Notes under the pieces: generated by a model
The model's input: only the letters and a program-made list of their open reading frames with translations
Databases searched by the model: none
What the model was told of the DNA's origin: nothing
Part shown: positions 1-5,704 of the stretch, one piece after another
Numbering within the stretch: the first letter of the stretch is position 1
Layout of the letters: each line of letters starts with the position of its first letter
Translations under genes and position numbers: made by a program
Assembly: GCF_017313105.1 (NCBI RefSeq)
Contig: NZ_JAFLND010000002.1
Coordinates: 62,001-126,000, forward strand
DNA length: 64,000 bases
Reading direction: 5' to 3'
From: [Muricauda] lutisoli (nom. illeg.)
Lineage (GTDB): Bacteria; Bacteroidota; Bacteroidia; Flavobacteriales; Flavobacteriaceae

Positions 1-144
1 ATAGCCATCCGGTAAGTAAATGGAATATCTGACCTCTGTCTTTAAAAGGGCACTCTTCATAACCTGGCTTTCCATGACCTTACTTTGACCAAATAGCGTG
101 CTATTGATAACAAGCCAAAGAAGAAGCAGTGAGTATTTTTGCAT
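1..144 (-). CDS. Putative secreted esterase (alpha/beta hydrolase), N-terminal fragment
   Basis: Reading leftwards from an ATG at 144, the frame stays open for 48 codons to the window edge. It starts with a Lys and a hydrophobic run (MQKYSLLLLWLVINSTLFGQ), a typical Sec signal peptide with cleavage near GQ-S. The mature start, ending in EVRYSIYLPDGY, resembles the opening strands of the putative-esterase family (esterase D / S-formylglutathione hydrolase-like), where a YLPxGY segment precedes the oxyanion region. The catalytic triad would lie outside the window, so activity cannot be judged. The call rests on a short motif plus an uninterrupted frame; a different secreted hydrolase is possible. 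Confidence 0.6.
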   Translation of the reverse strand, partial: MQKYSLLLLWLVINSTLFGQSKVMESQVMKSALLKTEVRYSIYLPDGY

Positions 145-271
145 AAATATTGATATTTTCAATTAAAGTACCCGATCTAATATAAGGTGTACTTAGGCCA
201 TTCATCACAAATCCATTTTTGAAAGATAACAAAAAACGATAAATAATATTCATTAATGATTTAATCCCAAT

Positions 272-287
272 GTTCAAATAAACGATT
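272..287 (+). repeat. Dispersed intergenic repeat, copy 1
   Basis: GTTCAAATAAACGATT, followed by GCCAAAC. It is the first of four same-orientation copies in the first 7.4 kb and lies between the esterase start and the DUF6090 gene. No open frame crosses it convincingly. Confidence 0.6.
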
Positions 288-349
288 GCCAAACACCCCA
301 AAAAACCTTACCCTTAATTTATTTAGCCACCCTAATTTCATAAAAATCA

Positions 350-357
350 TATCTTTA
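350..357 (+). promoter_or_regulatory. Probable -7 promoter element of the DUF6090 gene
   Basis: TATCTTTA matches the Bacteroidota -7 consensus TAnnTTTG except for the last base and ends 17 nt before the ATG at 374. The same element, at the same distance from the start codon, precedes the decayed DUF6090 copy at 5479. No clear -33 TTG is visible. Confidence 0.4.
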
Positions 358-373
358 GAGAAACCAACCTCTA

Positions 374-1141
374 ATGATCAAGTTCTTTAGAAAAATTAGA
401 CAAAAGTTACTTTCTGATAACAAAATCAGCAAGTATCTGATTTATGCTATCGGTGAGATCATTCTTGTGGTAATCGGTATTCTAATAGCCATTCAGCTAA
501 ACGATTTTAACGGAGATAGAAAAGAACGTGAAAAGGAACTATCCTTTCTTCAAAAACTGAAAGATGATATCAATTTGGATATACAGGATTTAACGTTGAG
601 AGATTCCATTTTAGCTGTTTATCAATCCAATCAAGAAAAAGGGTGGGAATTATTACTTGAAGCAAAATCAGTAAAGGACATTTTAACCCTTGATTCCCTC
701 ATTCAATTCCGTTGGCAAAGTTTTGCAGTAAGTAGAAAGACCTATGATGAAATGATTAATACCAGTGGTATTTACATTATTACGAACAGGGTTTTGCTAA
801 ATGATTTGAGTGATCATTATGCTTTGATAGAATTGTATCAACAAAACTTTAGAGAGATCAATGAAGATTCACGGGAGTATTATAAAGCCTCCAATTTAGA
901 CCATTTTGATTTTATAAAGAGGCACTACAGAGACGAATCATTCGATATTACAAGTATTGATACCACTTGGATCAGCAATCATAATTCACCTACCTATTTA
1001 GCCTTATCCAGATTCTATGGTCATGTGATAAACGCTGTTAATGGAGTCCAGCGAAGGTACATCACAGAAATACTTGCAAATAGCAAAGAATTGGTAGCTG
1101 AAATAGACCTGGAATTAAGAAAAAATAATATCAGAAATTAA
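374..1141 (+). CDS. DUF6090 family membrane-anchored protein
   Basis: This 255-residue protein opens with MIKFFRKIRQKLL, a short polar linker, then one hydrophobic span (about residues 22-42, IYAIGEIILVVIGILIAIQL) followed by LNDFN. That layout is characteristic of the DUF6090 family, which is abundant and often multicopy in Flavobacteriaceae. The remainder is a charged, mostly helical region rich in Leu, Asp and Glu, probably on one side of the membrane. The family's function is unknown and nothing here suggests a catalytic site. The gene stands alone between repeat copies 1 and 2. A truncated relative with a matching leader lies at 5479-5661. Confidence 0.8.
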   Translation: MIKFFRKIRQKLLSDNKISKYLIYAIGEIILVVIGILIAIQLNDFNGDRKEREKELSFLQKLKDDINLDIQDLTLRDSILAVYQSNQEKGWELLLEAKSVKDILTLDSLIQFRWQSFAVSRKTYDEMINTSGIYIITNRVLLNDLSDHYALIELYQQNFREINEDSREYYKASNLDHFDFIKRHYRDESFDITSIDTTWISNHNSPTYLALSRFYGHVINAVNGVQRRYITEILANSKELVAEIDLELRKNNIRN

Positions 1142-1149
1142 CGAAAGTA

Positions 1150-1192
1150 CAACAATGTATATGCGGAGTGCGACCGCATTAACTTTACGTTG
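1150..1192. other. Imperfect palindrome with attC-like fold
   Basis: CAAC-(AAT)-GTA at 1150-1159 pairs with TACGTTG at 1186-1192, leaving a 3-nt bulge on one side. An inner stem ATGCGG/CCGCAT (1161-1166 / 1174-1179) closes a 7-nt loop. The element sits just left of repeat copy 2. The bulged-stem architecture recalls integron attC sites, but the RYYYAAC/GTTRRRY ends are not matched, so the resemblance is structural only. It might instead act as a terminator, although no T-tract follows. Confidence 0.4.
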
Positions 1193-1197
1193 CCAAA

Positions 1198-1212
1198 GTT
1201 CAAATAAACGAT
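1198..1212 (+). repeat. Dispersed intergenic repeat, copy 2
   Basis: GTTCAAATAAACGAT followed by G in place of the final T of copies 1 and 3. It lies between the palindrome at 1150-1192 and the 3' end of the sigma-factor gene. Confidence 0.6.
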
Positions 1213-1242
1213 GCTAAAACTGGATTAATCCTGATTATGAAC

Positions 1243-2109
1243 TTAATCCATATACTCCTTTAGAAGGTTTATTTTTGAAGATTTACGTAATCTTTTCAAT
1301 GCTTCTATTTTAATCTGCCTAACCCTTTCTGTTGTTAGGTCCAAATCATTGGCAATTTGCTCTATTCCCACAGGATTTTCCCCGCAAATTCCATACAGCA
1401 TCTTAATCACATAAGCCTCTTTATTGGACAGTAATTCCAAAATTCCGCCAACTTCTATCTGTAATGAAGTATTAACCAAGTTTTGATCTGGACTATTAAA
1501 ACCATCGGATTCAATAATATCGTATAAACTATAGCCTTCCTCTTCAGGTCGCAGGGACTTATCCATGGAGATTGGCCAAGAAGAATGTTCCAAACAAAGT
1601 TGGATTTCAGAAAGCGAAAAATCAATCAATTCTGAAATTTCATCAGCAGTTGGAGGTCTTTGGTGCGATTGCTCAAACTTTGTTGTTACCTCATTTATTT
1701 TATTTATGACATTTATTTTGTTCAAGGGTAACCGGACCATTCTAGATTTATCTGAAACGGCATGAATAATGCCTTGGCGAATCCACCATACGGCATAGGA
1801 TATAAACTTAAACCCCCTGGTCTCATCATATTTGGAGGCAGCCTTTACCAATCCATGATTGCCTTCCATGATAAGGTCATGTAAAGTGAGGCCTCGAGAC
1901 TGATACTGTTTTGCAACGGATACCACAAACCTCAGGTTTGAAACAATAAGTTTCTCCAATGCCTTGGCATCACCATTCCTAATCCGAACGGCTAGTTCCA
2001 CCTCTTCTTCCGCAGTAATCAACGGAATTCGACTTATATCATTGAGATATTTTGACAGGATATGATTTTCCCTGTTGGTAATCTGTTTGGATATGGTAAG
2101 TGCTCTCAT
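1243..2109 (-). CDS. RpoD-like (sigma70) sigma factor, divergent paralogue
   Basis: At 288 residues the protein has the compact architecture of the Bacteroidota primary sigma factor. There is a short region 1.2 (LITAEEEVELAVRI, 31-44), region 2 with FVVSVAKQYQSRGLTLHDLI (61-80) and the DNA-melting/-7 helix ETRGFKFISYAVWWIRQ (96-112), region 3 at about 130-170, and region 4.2 (248-276). It departs from the expected housekeeping sequence at several usually fixed places: MEGNHGL where NEGNLGL is typical, and LTTERVRQIK (258-267), with Thr260 at the position of E. coli sigma70 Arg584, a -35 contact. I therefore infer a group-2-type alternative sigma factor. It is the last gene of a minus-strand operon after bS21 and NYN genes, starting 10 nt past the NYN stop, with no Shine-Dalgarno. 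Confidence 0.85.
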   Translation of the reverse strand: MRALTISKQITNRENHILSKYLNDISRIPLITAEEEVELAVRIRNGDAKALEKLIVSNLRFVVSVAKQYQSRGLTLHDLIMEGNHGLVKAASKYDETRGFKFISYAVWWIRQGIIHAVSDKSRMVRLPLNKINVINKINEVTTKFEQSHQRPPTADEISELIDFSLSEIQLCLEHSSWPISMDKSLRPEEEGYSLYDIIESDGFNSPDQNLVNTSLQIEVGGILELLSNKEAYVIKMLYGICGENPVGIEQIANDLDLTTERVRQIKIEALKRLRKSSKINLLKEYMD

Positions 2110-2119
2110 AAATTAAATT

Positions 2120-2854
2120 TTAAACCAATGACTTTACATAAATCAGGTTACCATTGCCCTTGGGATTTTTTCGTGTTTCAATTTGAATTTGGTTGATGGA
2201 TTTTACAAGCGGAGTCAGTTTTCTAAACCCAAAATTCCGAGCATCGAAATTGGGTTGTTTTTTTTGTAATAGGGCACCTACCTCTCCTAAAAAGGCCCAG
2301 CCATCTTCATCCTCCAAATCCGAAATAGTGGCAAGAATCAAATGGATGACCTGTTGGGTTATTTTATCAACAGGATCAATTTTCGCCTTTTTAATTGTCT
2401 GGAATTCATCAGTAGTGCTTTTATGTAAGATTTCAAGATATATGAACTTATCACACGAAACTATGAAAGGGTCAGGTGTCTTGCGTTCACCTATTCCAAA
2501 AACGGTCATTCCTGCCTCCCTCAATCGAATGGCCAATCGAGTGAAGTCACTATCACTAGAGACCAAGGAAAACCCATTGACTTTCCCAGAGTAAAGTATA
2601 TCCATGGCATCAATGATCATCGCACTGTCAGTGGCATTCTTACCAGTGGTGTATCCGTACTGTTGAACAGGTGTAATGGCATTTTTAAGGAGTACATCCT
2701 TCCATTTCACCAGACTTGGTTTTGTCCAATCACCATAAATCCTTTTGATACTAGGGTTGCCATATTTTGCGATCTCCTCCAACATTTCCTTGACATATCT
2801 CGATGGAATATTATCGCCATCTATTAAAACAGCCAAGTTTAAATCCTTTTCCAT
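2120..2854 (-). CDS. NYN (PIN-like) domain protein with C-terminal OST-HTH/LOTUS domain
   Basis: The N-terminal half (about 5-135) is a NYN domain. It has LAVLIDGDN (Asp12, Asp14), TDSAMIIDAMD (Asp76, Asp82, Asp85) and SLVSSDSDF (Asp101, Asp103), the acidic set that binds metal in PIN-like ribonucleases, followed by GMTVFGIG. Residues about 165-240 form an OST-HTH/LOTUS domain (EDGWAFLGEVGALL ... NGNLIYVKSLV), a fold linked to RNA binding, including G-rich RNA. The pairing suggests an RNA-directed nuclease, but substrate and activity are inferred. I place the start at the ATG at 2854; a TTG immediately upstream (2857) is also in frame. Unusually for this phylum a full Shine-Dalgarno precedes it, inside the end of the bS21 gene. 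It is the middle gene of the operon. Confidence 0.85.
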   Translation of the reverse strand: MEKDLNLAVLIDGDNIPSRYVKEMLEEIAKYGNPSIKRIYGDWTKPSLVKWKDVLLKNAITPVQQYGYTTGKNATDSAMIIDAMDILYSGKVNGFSLVSSDSDFTRLAIRLREAGMTVFGIGERKTPDPFIVSCDKFIYLEILHKSTTDEFQTIKKAKIDPVDKITQQVIHLILATISDLEDEDGWAFLGEVGALLQKKQPNFDARNFGFRKLTPLVKSINQIQIETRKNPKGNGNLIYVKSLV

Positions 2855-2858
2855 CAAT

Positions 2859-3053
2859 CTATTCCTCCTCCTTTAGTTTATATTCATTGAGGTAAACCGC
2901 TTTGGCCATCTGTTCCCTTTTCTCCTTTGATTTTTTTGTAAACTCTTTATTGTCCCGAATTTGTTTTAGCTGTTTGGTATTTCGAACCTTCTTCCGATAT
3001 CTTTTGAGAGCCCTATCAATATTCTCTCCAGGTACAATTTTAATTTTAAGCAT
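2859..3053 (-). CDS. rpsU: Ribosomal protein bS21 family, probable second copy
   Basis: This is a 64-residue basic protein with the family signature PGENIDRALKRYRKKV, then TKQLKQIRDNKEFTKKSKEKREQMAKAVYLNEYKLKEEE. Length and motif order match bS21, which sits at the small-subunit platform beside the 16S rRNA 3' end. I choose the ATG at 3053 (MLKIKIVPGEN); a start at 3080 would add nine residues unlike the family. The centre is diverged from the usual flavobacterial bS21, and linkage to a nuclease and a sigma factor rather than to housekeeping translation genes suggests a paralogue. Whether another rpsU exists cannot be seen here. The gene's own leader has no Shine-Dalgarno. Its terminal Glu codons form one for the next gene. 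Confidence 0.85.
   Translation of the reverse strand: MLKIKIVPGENIDRALKRYRKKVRNTKQLKQIRDNKEFTKKSKEKREQMAKAVYLNEYKLKEEE
2864..2874 (-). promoter_or_regulatory. Perfect Shine-Dalgarno before the NYN gene
   Basis: Read on the minus strand the site is AAAGGAGGAGG. Its first eight bases fully complement the 16S anti-Shine-Dalgarno CCTCCTTT. The second AGGAGG register ends 9 nt before the ATG at 2854 and 6 nt before the TTG at 2857. The bases also encode the last Lys-Glu-Glu of bS21, so the ribosome that finishes bS21 passes over the site. Such sites are rare in Flavobacteriia. Confidence 0.7.
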
Positions 3054-3149
3054 ATAGCATATTTTAGAAATGATGTACAAACCATTATGAAGCTGAAAGC
3101 AAAAAAGAGTCCAGTATAGGTTTGGAACTTTAAGGTGGATAACAACTAT

Positions 3150-3183
3150 AATTTCGTTGAACGGCCTAACAGCCTACGAAATT
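3150..3183. promoter_or_regulatory. Inverted repeat upstream of the bS21-NYN-sigma operon
   Basis: AATTTCGT (3150-3157) and ACGAAATT (3176-3183) form perfect 8-bp arms, with a further GGC/GCC pair inside. The element lies 97-130 bp before the bS21 start codon. It could be an operator or a leader hairpin. No T-tract follows on either strand, which argues against a simple terminator. Confidence 0.4.
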
Positions 3184-3413
3184 CGAATATTGGTACAAGC
3201 GAAAAATAATTAAGAAGTGGCCCTTTATGAATTAAGGTGATATGTTGGGCAGTCTTTTTTATTTAAGGACAGGTATAATTTTCGTCCATAATTTTATTGT
3301 GGCGTAAAGTAACGGATTTAAATCGGATTTAAGTTATTTAAAATCAAATAAATGTATCCAATCAGATCATAGTTGGATATTACGGCAACACTATTTAATT
3401 GATAAGGAATTGA

Positions 3414-3578
3414 GAAAAGAGGTTAATACTTTACTACCTTGAAGATAACAAAACCATCTCTTACCTTTAAGCCAAGTACGGTCCAGTTTTAATTGAAGGT
3501 TGATATACCACAGATGTGAAAGATGGTAATGATTTCGTGGAGAAATACAAAAGCCGATTTAATCTAAAGTTCAAATAA
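3414..3578 (+). pseudogene. Possible degraded coding remnant
   Basis: One plus-strand frame (codons starting at 3432, 3435 and so on) reads YYLEDNKTISYL, stop, AKYGPVLIEG, stop, YTTDVKDGNDFVEKY, then KSRFNLKFK and stop. The peptide has protein-like composition but two in-frame stops and no start. Its last codons (AAG TTC AAA TAA) are part of repeat copy 3. I do not recognise a family. The rest of the 3054-3608 gap holds only the inverted repeat and AT-rich sequence. Confidence 0.3.
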
Positions 3579-3584
3579 ACGATT
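3569..3584 (+). repeat. Dispersed intergenic repeat, copy 3
   Basis: GTTCAAATAAACGATT, identical to copy 1 over 16 nt. It overlaps the end of the coding remnant and lies 25 bp from the amidase stop codon. Confidence 0.6.
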
Positions 3585-3608
3585 ACTTTTTGGTGGGTTC
3601 ATCCATGA

Positions 3609-5138
3609 TCAAAGTTTTGGCGGTTTTCTGTGATGGGTACCCTGCTCATAGGAGTAGGCCAGTTTTATCAAAACAGGTTCGGCGTACATCCTTCCCAAAA
3701 ACTGGATGCCCGCAGGCAAATTGCCACTTGTGTATCCCATGGGCACCGTAAAGGCAGGTTGACCGGTATGGGGTGAGATGACCTGATTGTTGTCGCCCCT
3801 ATACTCTTCCTGAAACTTGTCTATATGTGCTGGCTTGTTGTTCCACGAAGGGTAAACCACGGCATCCAGTTTCAAGGAGTCCATGGCGTTTTCCATGGCT
3901 TTCCTAAAAGCGATTCTTTTAATATCGTGATACGCATCTCCACAAGGCACATCCGAATCGCCCCATCTACCATCATGGTCTTTTTGTGAGGATAGCCGTT
4001 GTTTGGCAAATTCAGATTTGGTACCTATCCGAACAATGTCTTCCAAGGTTTGTATGGTATCCCGTTTTACATAGGTGGCCAAAAAATGCTCCAAATCCTT
4101 CTTGAAAGTTGCGCACCATTGATCTTGACGCAAGGTGTCAAAACCAGGCACATCAAAGGGATCCACAATTTCTGCTCCCAAAGAATCCAAATCCAGTAGC
4201 GCCTGTTCAAACAAGGCTTTTATCTCTGGGTCCACCTCATGTTCGCTCAATTCACGCAGCACCCCTATTCGTGCTCCCTTGAGCCCATCTTTCACAAGAA
4301 ATTGCCGGTAGTCGGTATATGTTTTTCCTCTGGAATGCTCGGTAATGGGATCCTCTGGGTCAACCCCGACCATAACCTCCATAACCCTTGTGGCATCTTC
4401 CACGGTACGGCACATGGGCCCCACCACATCGTTTCTTAGGTACAGGGGAACTATTCCTGTCCTGCTGATCAATCCAAGGGTGGTCCTAAACCCGACCAAG
4501 GCGTTGTGGGAAGATGGTCCGCGAATAGAGTTTCCTGTATCCGTTCCCAAACCGGCCGTCCCGAAATTGGACGCCACCGAAGCTCCCGTACCGCCACTGG
4601 ATCCCGCCGGAACGTAATCCAGATTGTATGGGTTGCGTGTAGTCCCGTGTGTGGAACTTTCCGAGTGCATGGGCGAAAAGGCCCACTCGGCCATATTGGA
4701 CTTTGCCAAAACAATGGCACCTGCTTGTTTCAGTTTTTTGATGATGGGAGCATCCTCTTCAGGAAAGTAATCGGCAAGAGCCAAGGAACCCGCCGTGGTA
4801 GGCATTCCCTCTGTGTTTATGTTGTCCTTTACAATGATCGGAATACCCTGTAGGGGGCGCAGGACACCTGTTTTCTCAAATTCGGCATCCAACTGTTTGG
4901 CAATGTCAAGTGCCTCTGGGTTAATGGTGGTCAATGCATTGGTATTGCTATCCAGCAGAGCAATGCGCTCCAAATAGGCCTTGGTCAATTGCTGTGCAGT
5001 GAAAGTGCCGCTTTTATAAGCGTCGTGAATCTCTGAAATGGTCAGTTCCGTAACATCGATCGGTTCGGCGGGTTCACTGGTTTTACATCCGAGCAAAGTG
5101 ACAAGCAGCAACAGGAAAACAAGAGGGTTACGAATCAT
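3609..5138 (-). CDS. Amidase-signature family lipoprotein
   Basis: This 509-residue hydrolase has a lipoprotein signal (MIRNPLVFLLLLVTLLGC, lipidated Cys18). The amidase-signature Ser-cisSer-Lys triad is present: Lys in GIPIIVKDNINTEG, the cis-Ser in VPAGSSGGTGASVAS, and the nucleophile in GLGTDTGNSIRGPSS. The C-terminal GQPAFTVPMGYTSGNLPAGIQFLGR is the family's closing motif. Members hydrolyse amide bonds (C-terminal peptide amides, aryl amides, acyl amides). The glutamyl-tRNA amidotransferase GatA is excluded as the role by the export signal. The exact substrate is unknown. A small zinc-ribbon ORF ends 15 bp upstream in the same direction, so the two could be co-transcribed. Confidence 0.9.
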   Translation of the reverse strand: MIRNPLVFLLLLVTLLGCKTSEPAEPIDVTELTISEIHDAYKSGTFTAQQLTKAYLERIALLDSNTNALTTINPEALDIAKQLDAEFEKTGVLRPLQGIPIIVKDNINTEGMPTTAGSLALADYFPEEDAPIIKKLKQAGAIVLAKSNMAEWAFSPMHSESSTHGTTRNPYNLDYVPAGSSGGTGASVASNFGTAGLGTDTGNSIRGPSSHNALVGFRTTLGLISRTGIVPLYLRNDVVGPMCRTVEDATRVMEVMVGVDPEDPITEHSRGKTYTDYRQFLVKDGLKGARIGVLRELSEHEVDPEIKALFEQALLDLDSLGAEIVDPFDVPGFDTLRQDQWCATFKKDLEHFLATYVKRDTIQTLEDIVRIGTKSEFAKQRLSSQKDHDGRWGDSDVPCGDAYHDIKRIAFRKAMENAMDSLKLDAVVYPSWNNKPAHIDKFQEEYRGDNNQVISPHTGQPAFTVPMGYTSGNLPAGIQFLGRMYAEPVLIKLAYSYEQGTHHRKPPKL

Positions 5139-5153
5139 AGGGGATGGTTGGTT

Positions 5154-5324
5154 TTATATTTTTCTATTGTTCTTTTTTAGGATGTCAAGGTTCCCTTTTT
5201 CGCAATAAAAGCAATATTGGGATTCATTTTTCTTGTGAGCAAGGTTTGTCCTTGACCTTAAAAAGGTACAACATTCGAAACATTGCCGCCATCCATTTCC
5301 CATAATGTTTTTTTGTATGGACAT
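5154..5324 (-). CDS. Small protein with putative zinc ribbon
   Basis: This is a 56-residue frame with two Cys pairs: GWRQCFECC near the start and SQYCFYCEKGN about 22 residues later. The spacing and the Trp-x-x-Cys-x-x-Cys start resemble the small 'putative zinc ribbon' proteins (Zn_ribbon_2 type) of Bacteroidota. The frame is open further upstream to 5429, but that part is not family-like, so I place the start at the ATG at 5324 (5303 is an alternative). It lies between the amidase start and the DUF6090 remnant. The gene may be real but decayed; the evidence is motif-level only. Confidence 0.4.
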   Translation of the reverse strand: MSIQKNIMGNGWRQCFECCTFLRSRTNLAHKKNESQYCFYCEKGNLDILKKNNRKI

Positions 5325-5454
5325 TTTGGAATTGAATAAAATCCGAAACCGACAGTCGTTTTGGACCGTTGTCAATGTTCCATTTTCGAGAAATATAAGG
5401 TGCAATTCGCTTTTACCGAACTTATACACCGATCTTCTAATTTTATAAATATCA

Positions 5455-5462
5455 TATCTTTA
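5455..5462 (+). promoter_or_regulatory. Probable -7 element copied with the DUF6090 leader
   Basis: TATCTTTA, 17 nt before the GTG at 5479, within a block that closely matches the leader of the intact DUF6090 gene. It may now drive the M28 peptidase gene downstream. Confidence 0.35.
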
Positions 5463-5478
5463 GGGAAACCAACCTCCA

Positions 5479-5661
5479 GTGATAAAATTCTTTAGAAGAA
5501 TAAGACAACCCTTGTTGGCTGAAAACAAATTCAGCGGATATCTGATTTATGCTATTAGCGAAATTGTTCTTGTGTTCATTGGGATTTTATTGGCGCCACA
5601 AACCAATACATCGAATATACATCAGTTTGGAAATGTTCAAACAGTACATACAACGCAATGA
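5479..5661 (+). pseudogene. Truncated DUF6090 paralogue
   Basis: From GTG at 5479 the frame reads MIKFFRRIRQPLL, then AENKFSGYLIYAISEIVLVF and GILLAPQTNTSN. It aligns with the first ~48 residues of the 374-1141 protein (a matching membrane span) before diverging and ending at residue 60 of an expected ~250. The 45 bases before the start also match that gene's leader almost base for base, so this is a duplicated 5' end whose body has been lost. A short membrane peptide could still be made, but a remnant is the simpler reading. Confidence 0.65.
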
Positions 5662-5704
5662 ACATATTAGAAATGATCAAACCTAACTTCAATTTATAAA
5701 GCAT

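Noticed and set aside
101..301. Minus-strand open frame of 66 codons
   Set aside because: It overlaps the esterase start in another frame, has no recognisable motif and includes repeat copy 1; the esterase frame from 144 is far more protein-like.
1150..1192. Assignment of the palindrome as a true integron attC site
   Set aside because: The RYYYAAC and GTTRRRY end motifs are not matched and no integrase gene is in the window, so only a structural resemblance is claimed.
2503..2515. ATTCCTGCCTCC within the NYN gene, identical to part of the groESL repeat
   Set aside because: The complementary arm is absent and the bases encode a conserved NYN segment, so it is a coincidence.
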